64,000 nt of DNA, taken from contig CAJTME010000007.1 in NCBI GenBank assembly GCA_910577315.1, positions 62,001 through 126,000 on the forward strand, given 5' to 3'. This document shows, piece by piece, positions 16,786 through 25,297 of the stretch. A program made the translations under genes and the position numbers. This stretch comes from an uncultured Muribaculaceae bacterium. GTDB taxonomy: Bacteria > Bacteroidota > Bacteroidia > Bacteroidales > Muribaculaceae. Numbering within the stretch: position 1 is the stretch's first letter; each line of letters begins with the position of its first letter. The notes below the pieces were generated by a model, which worked only from the letters and a program-made list of their open reading frames with translations, made no database searches and had not been told where the DNA came from.

Positions 16786-18876
16786 TCACTTCAAGATGCC
16801 AGACTCCTGCGAGCCTATGCCCTGAGCCTCATCGCCGCGCGACACCTTCTTGCCATAACCGAAAGTATATACTGCCGACAGGTTGAAATACCTGCGCGCC
16901 GACGGACTGTAAAACTGAGTTGAAGCTCCATACAGCGGCGCTTCGACCACAGCGCTTGTCGCCGCACACGACGAGCGGAAAAGATTGGCGGCGTTGAAGC
17001 TCACATACCACGCGCCGTTGCCCCAGGCGGCCGTCAGCTGATAATATGGCTTGAACTTCGTTACCGTCGGGCCATTGAGGCTTTTGAAATTGTGACGTAT
17101 GTATGCTCCGAACTGGAAGTTGCCCGCCATATACCACGCCTGGGCCGTGTACCGCGGCACGTTCAGCACATTGTGGTAGATTCCCGAATTATGCCAGTGG
17201 GTGAAGCCTCCCGAGCCATTCAGCATGAGACGGTTCTTGAACAGGTAGGCCGTGGCATTCAGTTCCACCTCGGTGCGGGTGCATGAGCCATCGTTCACCG
17301 CCGAGCGCACCATCACCGGGTCAGCCCCATCGGTGGATGGCGTCCATACATGCACCACGGGGCGGTGGCGGTAGTTATATTTAGCCATTGCCGACAGCTG
17401 AAGGTTCGACAGGGGCTGCAGGTTATACTGGGCCGCCGCCGTATAGGAATTGCTGGTCTGCAGATACTTGTTGCCCTCGACAGCCTCGATTTCGTTTATA
17501 TATATCCTGGTGTCGCTGTGGTCGGTCACCCCACCGGCCAACACCTCGGAATACAGGCTGCCCGACAGCGAGCTCTTGCGGGACAAAGAGTATCCTCCGC
17601 TCACATAAACCATCGGCAGCAACTTGCGGAAGGAATATCCCGCCTGATTGTTGTCAACATAATTGAGGCCGATCTGCGGGAAAAGCCAGCCCCGGGAAAA
17701 GCTGAACGAGCCCGACACACGCACATTCGCAAAATAATTGCGGATGTCAGTCGAAGCCACTGTCGTGCCGGCATAGTCGATGTCATCGCCTACGTACGAG
17801 CCTTTCACAGCTGCCGACAGCGAGTTCTGCCCCATGCGGCGGGTAATCTGGGCGTCGAGCGAGGCCGACACCACCTGCTCGCCGACATCATTGACAATCG
17901 GGCTGTCGCCTTCGAGCAGATATGAGGAATTGCGGTGGGTCTTGTCATAGCTCACCTGCGGCGCCAGCGCCAGCAACCACTTCTGCGCGAACGCGAAATT
18001 ATACTGACCGTTCCAGTCAAAGCTCCTTGTGTCGTGGGTGAGGTCACTGTCAAACTCGCGCAGTGCCGACGCACCCGTCAATCCCGTCACGCCCGCACGG
18101 TCGGAACGCGGCACATCATTGAACTTAAAGCCAAGTGAATTTGACAGCAGGACATTCTGTCCCTGATACACACCGCGCAAGGTTACGTAGGGAGTACGGC
18201 GGCTGAAATCCATCGCGCGGTCATCGCTGACACGTTCCACCGTTTCATTCCCGAAATCATAGCGCGACAAGCTTTCCGAGCCCGTATGCGACGACTTTTC
18301 ATAGTCACATCCGGCGGCGACGTCCCACGTCATGCGGCGGTAGGCAAACTTGGAATAAGCCCCGTATTTTCCGCTCTCCGACACCACCGTTTGCGATGCC
18401 GACAGCTTGGTGTATCCGCCATATTCATATTTTGCCATTATGAAATTGACCACCCAGCGGGCGCCGTTGAATGCCGGATCGTCCGGAGATTCAAGCAGGT
18501 CGACCCGCCGGATGTCGGCTGTGTTGAGATTTGCGACCATCTGCGCGTCGGCAGGCAGCGAATCGACAAACATCGCCACCGGCTCGCCGTACACGTTGGT
18601 CACCTCACCCGTCATGGGATTCACCGACAGGTCAGGCACGCCGAGATTGCGCAACACGTCCACTCCGCCGGCGGCCAGCTTGCGGTCGCGCTTCGACGGG
18701 TAGAAATGCGAGACGCCCCGCTCATCCCTGACGATACGCTGCTGCTCCACCGACACTTCCCTCAGCTCGTGGATGACGGCGTTGACCGAATCAGCGCTCA
18801 CGCTGTCGACCGGCTCGGCGGCATAAAGCCCCGCCACACCGGCAAAACCTAAAATACCTGTAAATAATATCTTCAT
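16786..18876 (-). CDS. Outer-membrane beta-barrel protein, RiPP-locus paralogue 1
   Basis: The 696-residue protein has a signal peptide (ILFTGILGFAGVAGLYA), a TonB-box-like segment (IHELREVSVEQQ), a plug-like region (about 60-160, ending VVNFIMAKYEYGGYTKL) and a barrel. It is a sister of the two upstream barrels: all share the NFI...YEYGGYTK junction, a last strand of the type YTFGYGKKV, and a tail ending in GILK. It lies 20 bases after paralogue 2 and ends one base before the exporter gene, so these are one transcript. Its substrate is unknown; passage, uptake or immunity for the modified peptide are possibilities raised by context only. Confidence 0.85.
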   Translation of the reverse strand: MKILFTGILGFAGVAGLYAAEPVDSVSADSVNAVIHELREVSVEQQRIVRDERGVSHFYPSKRDRKLAAGGVDVLRNLGVPDLSVNPMTGEVTNVYGEPVAMFVDSLPADAQMVANLNTADIRRVDLLESPDDPAFNGARWVVNFIMAKYEYGGYTKLSASQTVVSESGKYGAYSKFAYRRMTWDVAAGCDYEKSSHTGSESLSRYDFGNETVERVSDDRAMDFSRRTPYVTLRGVYQGQNVLLSNSLGFKFNDVPRSDRAGVTGLTGASALREFDSDLTHDTRSFDWNGQYNFAFAQKWLLALAPQVSYDKTHRNSSYLLEGDSPIVNDVGEQVVSASLDAQITRRMGQNSLSAAVKGSYVGDDIDYAGTTVASTDIRNYFANVRVSGSFSFSRGWLFPQIGLNYVDNNQAGYSFRKLLPMVYVSGGYSLSRKSSLSGSLYSEVLAGGVTDHSDTRIYINEIEAVEGNKYLQTSNSYTAAAQYNLQPLSNLQLSAMAKYNYRHRPVVHVWTPSTDGADPVMVRSAVNDGSCTRTEVELNATAYLFKNRLMLNGSGGFTHWHNSGIYHNVLNVPRYTAQAWYMAGNFQFGAYIRHNFKSLNGPTVTKFKPYYQLTAAWGNGAWYVSFNAANLFRSSCAATSAVVEAPLYGASTQFYSPSARRYFNLSAVYTFGYGKKVSRGDEAQGIGSQESGILK

Positions 18877-18896
18877 GATCTCTGGGTTAATTTGAT

Positions 18897-20978
18897 TTAT
18901 TTCAAGATTGCCGAGGTTGACGAGCTGCCGTCCTTCAATGTGTCATAACTGTCGAGTCTCTTGCCGTAACTTATGGTATAGCTAACCCTGAAGGCGACAG
19001 ACCATTTGCTGCCTGTGGTGTAGCTCTGTGTCATATAGCTGTAGACTGGCGACGACAGGCTCTTGGTGCTGCTCAGGTAATCATAGTTAAGAATATTTTG
19101 TGCTCCGACGAGGACATTCCAGTTTGAGTTATTCCATCCGGCATACACGCCCAAACTATGGCGCCCCTCAATCCAGACGCCACTTTCCGACATTGACTTT
19201 TCCGCCGTCTTGAACCAACCTTGAAAGAAGAACGATCCCGCATAGAACGTGGGGGTAATCCGAAGACCCATGGGATTGTGACGGAAGTTATAGAATCCTG
19301 TCGATCTGAAAAAATGCTGGGTCGGAGCCACGACCAACGTCAGCTTGCGGTTGATCAGGTACAGAACCGCCTGCAGTCCGAGGTTCCCTCTGTTATAGTT
19401 GCCGCTGTTTTCCAGCCGGCGTATGACGGCATTTCCACCGTCATAAAGGTCATATACAGGCACGATTCTGTCAATGCAGCCATAGTATTCGGCAAAGACA
19501 TTCATCATGAACATATTGGACGGCATCCAGTCATATGATACTCTCGCCGTTATGTGACGGTAGTTGTCAAGACCGGGGTTGCCGGTGCGGTACATCAGCT
19601 CGTTTGAACGCAACACATTGGGGCTCCTATCCGACAGATCGGTCGAATTGGTGGCATACTGGAAGTAACCGAACAGACGGTTCTTGTCATTGGGCACAAA
19701 CGAGCCCTGAAGGTGGGCGTAGGGATACACGTCGGTTTTCTTCACGCCATTGATTGAGGTCCATTCAGCCGCGATTCCGGCATCGGCCGTCAGCGAGAAT
19801 TTCGAGGAATTGAAAAAATATTTCGGAGCGGCGGCAAATGCGCCGTAATCAAAGATGTTCTCCGCCGGATTCGTCCCGGTGTACCCGACCTTGTCATTCT
19901 GATAGAATCCAAGTATATCAAGGCCCAATGAATTTTTTCCGTCGAATTTCTTCAAGGCCGTTACAGTCAGCCTCGACTGATAGTCCCGCTCGCGGGCATC
20001 GCTGATGATAGCTGTCGATCCGGGCACGGAGGTTGAATATTCCGACCCCATGAAATTATTGATATAGTTAAACGATGGCGCCAGATTGAGCGAGATGTCA
20101 TGCGGCAGGGTGAAATAATACGCGCCCGTCCACCAAGCCTGCCTTTTAGTCCTGTCACCGGTGTTTGAGTATGCGTAACCGTCCATGTCCTCCCGGGAAA
20201 TATCAAGGATGCCGTCAGCATCGAGGCGCGGCTGCCTAACAAATTGGAATCCGGCCGAATTTGAAATTTGAAAGCCATCACCCGAATAGACAGCCCTGAA
20301 TCCAACAGGGAAAGAATTACTGGTCTGATTTCCGCCCGTAAATATCTCGTTGCGGGTCACCGTTCCAGCGGGCAGCTCATACCGCTCCTCCGAGCTTGAG
20401 CCGGTGTGCTCATCGTGGTAAAATTCCCCCTCAACGCTGAGGTCGAATGTCCATTTTTTATGCGCGAATTTTGAATATACCGATGCAGTGTTGGACAAAA
20501 AGCTTAAAGAGTACTCCTGATCGGTCAGTTTTGTATAGCCGCCATATTCGTATGGACGCACGATGAAATTCACCACCACCAACGCTCCGCCGAATCTGGG
20601 ATCGGACGGCGACCTCAAGACATCAATACGCCGTACGTCCTCGGGGCGCATGCCGTCAACCTCGTCCTTCGAGGCCGGAAGATAGTTAACGAACAGCGAC
20701 ACGTCCTCGCCAAGCGTAGTTGCCACCGAGGCTTCCGTGGGCGACACCATCAGGCTGGGAATCGCCATGTTGTTCAGCAGCCAATAGCCGTTGGCGGCAG
20801 CTTTCTTCTGCCGTGACGACGGCGTATATGTCAGCCCCTCGGTCGTGGCCTTCTGCATGCGCGCCTCGATTTCCACTCCTTTCAACTCCACCGCCGCCGT
20901 ATCAGCCGCCTCTGGCTCGGCAGCCCATCCGGCCAACGCGACCGCCATCGCTGATATATAGAGAATCATCCTTTTCAT
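18897..20978 (-). CDS. Outer-membrane beta-barrel protein, RiPP-locus paralogue 2
   Basis: The 693-residue protein has a signal peptide (LYISAMAVALAGWA), the segment AAVELKGVEIEARMQKA where a TonB box would sit, a plug-like domain (about 45-160, with VNYLPASKDEVDGMRPEDV) and a barrel. It is most similar by eye to paralogue 3, which carries AVELKGVEIEAKMQS at the same place and SYNWMPSNRF where this one has SYDWMPSNMF. The tail ends STSAILK after the last strand. It is the first gene after the second copy of the duplicated promoter cassette, with a leader of about 190 bases. Confidence 0.85.
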   Translation of the reverse strand: MKRMILYISAMAVALAGWAAEPEAADTAAVELKGVEIEARMQKATTEGLTYTPSSRQKKAAANGYWLLNNMAIPSLMVSPTEASVATTLGEDVSLFVNYLPASKDEVDGMRPEDVRRIDVLRSPSDPRFGGALVVVNFIVRPYEYGGYTKLTDQEYSLSFLSNTASVYSKFAHKKWTFDLSVEGEFYHDEHTGSSSEERYELPAGTVTRNEIFTGGNQTSNSFPVGFRAVYSGDGFQISNSAGFQFVRQPRLDADGILDISREDMDGYAYSNTGDRTKRQAWWTGAYYFTLPHDISLNLAPSFNYINNFMGSEYSTSVPGSTAIISDARERDYQSRLTVTALKKFDGKNSLGLDILGFYQNDKVGYTGTNPAENIFDYGAFAAAPKYFFNSSKFSLTADAGIAAEWTSINGVKKTDVYPYAHLQGSFVPNDKNRLFGYFQYATNSTDLSDRSPNVLRSNELMYRTGNPGLDNYRHITARVSYDWMPSNMFMMNVFAEYYGCIDRIVPVYDLYDGGNAVIRRLENSGNYNRGNLGLQAVLYLINRKLTLVVAPTQHFFRSTGFYNFRHNPMGLRITPTFYAGSFFFQGWFKTAEKSMSESGVWIEGRHSLGVYAGWNNSNWNVLVGAQNILNYDYLSSTKSLSSPVYSYMTQSYTTGSKWSVAFRVSYTISYGKRLDSYDTLKDGSSSTSAILK

Positions 20979-21049
20979 TGCAATATGTCTATTTTTTCAG
21001 TTTAATAAATTATATTGATTAAAGTAAAAAGGCGACACCTATAGTTTTT

Positions 21050-21228
21050 GGTTATTTGGCAATATCGCCTTTGTGGTTTTTCTTTACAGGGTGGAGGTGG
21101 GTTTATAGATAATCTCAATTTTGGTCAATATCATCCGCTAACACACAATTCCTTTTGAATCTTATTATTTTACAAACTTAAAACATATTTTTTGAAATAG
21201 CAAGTTTTTTAGACGATTTTTAATAAAA
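21050..21228 (-). repeat. Promoter-leader cassette, copy A (direct repeat)
   Basis: About 178 bases are nearly identical to 25109-25285, in the same orientation, with only a few substitutions and one-base length changes. The copy carries a promoter (21173-21204) and most of the untranslated leader, and sits upstream of barrel paralogue 2. The 20979-21319 interval holds this cassette, the terminator of the preceding gene and no peptide-coding frame that I can find. Confidence 0.93.
21173..21204 (-). promoter_or_regulatory. Promoter in cassette copy A
   Basis: On the minus strand CTTG at 21204-21201 is followed after 20 bases by TAAGTTTG at 21180-21173, a full match to TAnnTTTG. It should drive barrel 2, barrel 1, the C39 exporter and the stub. 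Confidence 0.85.
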
Positions 21229-21264
21229 AACACCAATATTGGAGTCCATGATGATGCCGCGGTT

Positions 21265-21307
21265 AAAAGCGGCCTGTCCGCCATCGCTTGACGGACAGGC
21301 GCCTTTT
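21265..21307 (-). terminator. Intrinsic terminator after barrel paralogue 3
   Basis: Read on the minus strand, AAAAG and GCCTGTCCG pair with CGGACAGGC and CTTTT around an 11-base loop, with a 2-base internal mismatch. It lies 13 bases after the stop codon and separates the precursor/maturase transcript from the barrel/exporter transcript. Confidence 0.8.
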
Positions 21308-21319
21308 GCGACAGACAGG

Positions 21320-23422
21320 TCATTTCAGGATACCCGACTGGCCGGAACGCACCGCTTCCAACTCGTTGCCTTCCTGAACTTTCTTGCCGTAATGGAATGT
21401 GTACGATACTTTTAAAGCCACATTGAATTTCGAGTACTGCATCATGCTGCGGGAAATTTGAGAGACCACTGGTGTCTCAAGATATGAAACCGACTGCGTG
21501 TAGTTGAACCGCAAGAAGTTGAGCACGGCCAATTGAACATTCAATCCGCCCTTGAAATACGACATGCCGATCTGATAGCTGTCACGTTCCTTGACATACG
21601 TCCCGTATTCGTTCAAGGTGCGGTTCTCAGACTGATAATAGCCGTATACGCCGAAATTGCCCGAATACCATGACAGGGTGGCATTGAACCTGAATGGATT
21701 GCGGTTTTGGTCATAATATCCTGTCGAACGGAAAAAATCCTGGGTGAGGGCACAATTGACATACAGCTTTCCGGGCAGAATCGCATAAAAAGCGCTGGTG
21801 CCGAGTTGTCCCTTCGTAAAATCTCCATCGGTCAGATACTGCCTGATGACTGCCCTTCCGCCGTCATACGAATCATATATGCACGTCAAGCGGTCGTATA
21901 TGCGGTAGTAGGAGCCAAAAACCGAGAGCTGGAAACGGTTGGACGGCATCCAGTTGTATGACAGGAACAATGTGGTGTGGCGGGAGTTGCGCACATCCGG
22001 GTCGCCGGTAATATACAGGAATTCATTGCTCTGCTGCACGTTCGGACTACGTTCGGCAAGTCCCGGGGTGGTTGTGGCGTACTGGACGTATGCACTGATC
22101 GAGTTGCGGCTGTCGGGAGAATACGAGGCATTCAGGTGCCCAAAGGGATATACGTCCTTGACCATGCTGCCGTTTATATCATTCCATTCGCCGATGACGC
22201 CTCCGTCAATTTTCGCAAACCATTTCCCATACGTATAGGCGTATTCAAGTCCCCCCAATGCCGTATAGCTGTGAAAGACGTTCTTATATGGCGTGGTTCC
22301 GGAATAGTCAAGCCTGTCGTTTATAAAAGTGCCCTGTCCCCTCAGTGCGACACTGTGGCGGTCGCCTATAGCCCGGTGCAGGTTGAATTTCAGGGCTCCG
22401 TCAACCACGTTTTCCCTCACATCGTTCACAATGGGCGACGAAGGATACAGCGTGGTGACGTAATACGAGTCGGAATGACGGTTCTCATATCTGACGCGCG
22501 GGTCTACGGCCAGTGTGAATGACGACGGCAATATGAAATAGTAATTCCCATTCCACGACACGATACGGCTGCTCTGCGATTGCCGGCTGTCATATGAATG
22601 ACCGGCCAAATCACCTTCTCCATAGTCTACGGCACCTGCAAGAGTTTGGCGGGGAGTATTGGAATAGCTGAAACCGACCGTATTGGAAATCTGCGCTTTG
22701 TCGCCGTTATATGACGCCCTGAATGAAACCGGGGCATTATCGAAAATCTGATGTGAGCTCCCTTCCGACAGATTGCGTTCCTGGGCATATCCGGCGCCTG
22801 TCGGCGAGGTCAGCATATAGGTTTGCTCGGTGGAGGAGCCCAAATGGTGAGTGCGGCGGTCCAGGAGGCCCGTGGTGATGTCAAAGGTCATTTTCTTGTA
22901 CGCGAACTTTGAATAGACGTTAAAATCAGTGTACTGAAACGGGACGAACTGAGTGACCGTCGGTTTCGTATATCCGCCGTACTCATATTTCTGCATTATG
23001 AAGTTCACCACATGCAGCGCGCCCTGAAACCGCGGGTCGGTCGGAAAATTGAGCACTTCGACACGCCTCACGTCCTCCGTGCGCAGCCCCTCCACATCAG
23101 CTTCCGTCGCAGGAAGATAATCAATGAACAGCTGCACCGATTCGCCGGAAATGGTCGATACGGACGTTCCCATCGGTTTTACATCCAGTTCTGGAATACC
23201 CATCCTGAACAGGAGGTCAGTAGCGTTAGACGCAGCGTCGCGCTGCTGCTTTGTGGGGATGAAAACCGACCCCTTGGCCGAAGTAGACTGCATTTTGGCC
23301 TCAATTTCCACGCCTTTCAGCTCAACCGCCTCCATATCGGCGGCAAGCGAATCGGCAGGTTCGGAAGCCATAGCCGGCAATCCGAAGGCCACCACCATGA
23401 CTAAAAACAACATTCTTTCCAT
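21320..23422 (-). CDS. Outer-membrane beta-barrel protein, RiPP-locus paralogue 3
   Basis: The 700-residue protein has a signal peptide (LFLVMVVAFGLPAMA), the segment AVELKGVEIEAKMQS, a plug-like domain (about 50-160, with FIDYLPATEADVEGLRTEDV) and a barrel whose strands match paralogue 2 closely. The last strand (VSYTFHYGKKV) is followed by a soluble tail ending SGQSGILK. It lies 70 bases downstream of the radical-SAM gene and is followed by a terminator, so it closes the precursor-maturase transcript. Tandem duplication of this gene probably produced paralogue 2. Its ligand is unknown. Confidence 0.85.
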   Translation of the reverse strand: MERMLFLVMVVAFGLPAMASEPADSLAADMEAVELKGVEIEAKMQSTSAKGSVFIPTKQQRDAASNATDLLFRMGIPELDVKPMGTSVSTISGESVQLFIDYLPATEADVEGLRTEDVRRVEVLNFPTDPRFQGALHVVNFIMQKYEYGGYTKPTVTQFVPFQYTDFNVYSKFAYKKMTFDITTGLLDRRTHHLGSSTEQTYMLTSPTGAGYAQERNLSEGSSHQIFDNAPVSFRASYNGDKAQISNTVGFSYSNTPRQTLAGAVDYGEGDLAGHSYDSRQSQSSRIVSWNGNYYFILPSSFTLAVDPRVRYENRHSDSYYVTTLYPSSPIVNDVRENVVDGALKFNLHRAIGDRHSVALRGQGTFINDRLDYSGTTPYKNVFHSYTALGGLEYAYTYGKWFAKIDGGVIGEWNDINGSMVKDVYPFGHLNASYSPDSRNSISAYVQYATTTPGLAERSPNVQQSNEFLYITGDPDVRNSRHTTLFLSYNWMPSNRFQLSVFGSYYRIYDRLTCIYDSYDGGRAVIRQYLTDGDFTKGQLGTSAFYAILPGKLYVNCALTQDFFRSTGYYDQNRNPFRFNATLSWYSGNFGVYGYYQSENRTLNEYGTYVKERDSYQIGMSYFKGGLNVQLAVLNFLRFNYTQSVSYLETPVVSQISRSMMQYSKFNVALKVSYTFHYGKKVQEGNELEAVRSGQSGILK

Positions 23423-23492
23423 GGCATTACAAATTAATACTTTATAGCTTTATAATTATGAACCACACAGGCACTGATGGTGCCAGGTTTAA

Positions 23493-24770
23493 TTAATACT
23501 GCGACTTAATCCAGTCGACAACAGATTTTTCAAAATCTTCATCGACCGCTTCATATTTACAATAAGTTGCTCCGCGCAAATGATTTTTTGCACAAAGCCC
23601 CATGCAGGCCGGCAGACGCTTGCATGCCAGGCAACGGGGATTCTCAAAGGTCTTCTGCTGATATTGCAGGTCAACGCCATCTCTCCATTGTATCTTGCCA
23701 TCGGCAAGCAACACCCCGAGAGGATCGTCCTCGTAGAGGTCATTGCAAGCCGTGCACTTGACAACATTTCCATTGTAAACAACCGCATTGTAATACTTAC
23801 GGCTTGTATAGCACGGAACAAAGTCGGTCACAGGTTCAAACCTCTGCACCTTATAACCGGAAAGAGCAAATTCATCAATCACGCCCTTCAACACTTTGCC
23901 GAACGATTTATCGACCTCTTCTTGCCAAACCTTCCTGGGGCATACGATTACCCGGTCCCTCAAATTTTGGGGAATGATGGAGTTTACCTGATTGACAATA
24001 TCTTTCGTTAATGTCTCGTGTGTATAGTTTATTCTCAGAACAATTTGAGCATTTTCATTATTAATCAGTATTCGGGCAATGTTCTTCAACACATGATCAA
24101 ATGCTGAAAGGCAACCTTGTTGGTATTTCACCTTATCATGGAATTCTTTGTTTCCATCCAGAGTTATTTGAAAACGATTGAACTCAAGTTCTTTAAATTG
24201 CAATGACATTTCATTAGTTATGAAATATCCATTGGTGGTCGCACCATTGAGAAACGGTATTCCGGCATCTGCACACTTGGCAGCCGCATAGCGGCTCAAA
24301 GGTTCAACGACCTTTTTATAGTACATGAACGGCTCTCCACCAAACCAGTCTATCGTCAGGGAGGTTATTTTTTGCTCGTCAATCATGTAATCTAAATGCC
24401 GTTTCAGGCGCTCCATTGTCTCCACAGACATAGAAGATGGCACATGGGACTGAATGCAATACCAACATTTATAATTGCAGTTCAGCGTCGGCATTATAAT
24501 CAGAAAATAGTTCTTTGAATGAACCGACTTTTCATTTTTCTTTCTGATTAACTCCAGCTCATCGCAGTCATCACTTACCAAAAAGCCATTGTCCACGAGC
24601 TTGTCAAACAATTTCGGCAATTCAGCGCTGAGCTGTTCCGGGCTCGCAAGCGAGTCCTCTAATTTTCTTCCTAGCTCTTGCGATAATCTAAAAAAAGCCG
24701 ATGTCAGTGAATTATACCAATATGAATATAATTCATCATACATCACAAAATTATACCCACTTTGTTTCAT
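23493..24770 (-). CDS. Radical SAM/SPASM peptide maturase
   Basis: The 425-residue enzyme has the radical SAM cluster motif CNYKCWYC (Cys98, Cys102, Cys105), the SAM-binding WFGGEP at 142-147 and a C-terminal SPASM region with eight cysteines (320, 339, 342, 380, 383, 389, 393, 404) able to hold auxiliary iron-sulfur clusters. The N-terminal 85 residues have no iron-sulfur motif and may hold a leader-binding (RRE-like) fold; this is inference. Enzymes of this class form thioether, carbon-carbon or other crosslinks in ribosomal peptides. It lies 88 bases downstream of the Cys-rich precursor, with a long hairpin between, and is transcribed with it. I cannot tell the chemistry from sequence alone. 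Confidence 0.95.
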   Translation of the reverse strand: MKQSGYNFVMYDELYSYWYNSLTSAFFRLSQELGRKLEDSLASPEQLSAELPKLFDKLVDNGFLVSDDCDELELIRKKNEKSVHSKNYFLIIMPTLNCNYKCWYCIQSHVPSSMSVETMERLKRHLDYMIDEQKITSLTIDWFGGEPFMYYKKVVEPLSRYAAAKCADAGIPFLNGATTNGYFITNEMSLQFKELEFNRFQITLDGNKEFHDKVKYQQGCLSAFDHVLKNIARILINNENAQIVLRINYTHETLTKDIVNQVNSIIPQNLRDRVIVCPRKVWQEEVDKSFGKVLKGVIDEFALSGYKVQRFEPVTDFVPCYTSRKYYNAVVYNGNVVKCTACNDLYEDDPLGVLLADGKIQWRDGVDLQYQQKTFENPRCLACKRLPACMGLCAKNHLRGATYCKYEAVDEDFEKSVVDWIKSQY

Positions 24771-24793
24771 ATAATCAATAGTTTGTTTATACA

Positions 24794-24846
24794 GGGGAGC
24801 CGTAACTTATCGAAAATTCAAAGAAATTTACAGATTACGGCTCCCC
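24794..24846 (-). promoter_or_regulatory. Hairpin between precursor and maturase genes (likely attenuator)
   Basis: GGGGAGCCGTAA at 24794-24805 pairs perfectly with 24835-24846 around a 29-base AT-rich loop. There is no strong U run on the minus strand, so partial termination or protection of the precursor mRNA is more likely than full termination. Such a device would give much more precursor than maturase. Confidence 0.75.
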
Positions 24847-24858
24847 TCCCTGTCTTAC

Positions 24859-25092
24859 TTATAGTCCAGGTTTAATAGTGCATGACTGATTAGTGGTGCA
24901 GCCCTGACTTATGGGTTTCATGCCGCATGCGGACGCATGATTTGAGCAGCCGTTTTGAGTGACGTCCCACCCGCAGTAAGCGACATAGTTCGAGCAACCT
25001 GTCTGTGATCCATTTACAGAGTCGGCTCCTCCTCGGATTTCCAAAGCCTCCAGCTCGGAAATCTCAAATTTGCTGAAAAAATGCTTTTTCAT
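24859..25092 (-). CDS. Double-glycine RiPP precursor with six Cys in three 16-residue repeats
   Basis: The 77-residue peptide has a charged leader (SKFEISELEALEIRGG, ending at Gly22) that fits cleavage by a C39 peptidase after Gly-Gly. The 55-residue core carries cysteines at 33, 40, 49, 56, 65 and 71. The first Cys of each pair recurs every 16 residues, always preceded by Gly and by a Gln two or three residues earlier: QTGCSNYVAYC, QNGCSNHASAC, QGCTTNQSC. The leader resembles what I recall as the GG-Bacteroidales precursor family (TIGR04149), which is paired with radical SAM maturases. It lies directly behind promoter cassette B and 13 bases before the attenuator-like hairpin. No lanthionine synthetase is nearby, so the radical SAM enzyme is the likely modifier. 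Confidence 0.9.
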   Translation of the reverse strand: MKKHFFSKFEISELEALEIRGGADSVNGSQTGCSNYVAYCGWDVTQNGCSNHASACGMKPISQGCTTNQSCTIKPGL

Positions 25093-25108
25093 TGATTTTG
25101 ATTATTGG

Positions 25109-25285
25109 GGTTATTGGCAATATCGCCTTTGTGGTTTTCTTTACAGGGTGGAGGTGGGTTTATAGATAATCTCAATTTTGGTCAATATCATCCGCTAACA
25201 CACAATTCCTTTTGAATCTTATTATTTTACAAATTTAAAACATATTTTTTGAAATAGCAAGTTTTTTGAACGATTTTTTAATAAA
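25109..25285 (-). repeat. Promoter-leader cassette, copy B (direct repeat)
   Basis: Near-identical to 21050-21228 in the same orientation. It fills almost all of the gap between barrel 25298-27418 and the precursor gene, and supplies the precursor's promoter and leader. Confidence 0.93.
25230..25261 (-). promoter_or_regulatory. Promoter in cassette copy B, for precursor and maturase
   Basis: On the minus strand CTTG at 25261-25258 is followed after 20 bases by TAAATTTG at 25237-25230, a full -7 match. The expected leader before the precursor start is about 130 bases. Confidence 0.87.
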
Positions 25286-25297
25286 ACTCAACACTGG

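Noticed and set aside
15270..16886. 538-codon open frame on the plus strand
   Set aside because: It lies wholly antisense to the C39 exporter and the end of barrel 1; the exporter has all catalytic motifs, and this frame is His/Arg-rich without any family signal.
20979..21049. A second precursor peptide expected behind promoter cassette A
   Set aside because: I read the minus strand between the cassette and barrel 2 and found no peptide-coding frame; the cassette feeds the barrel directly.
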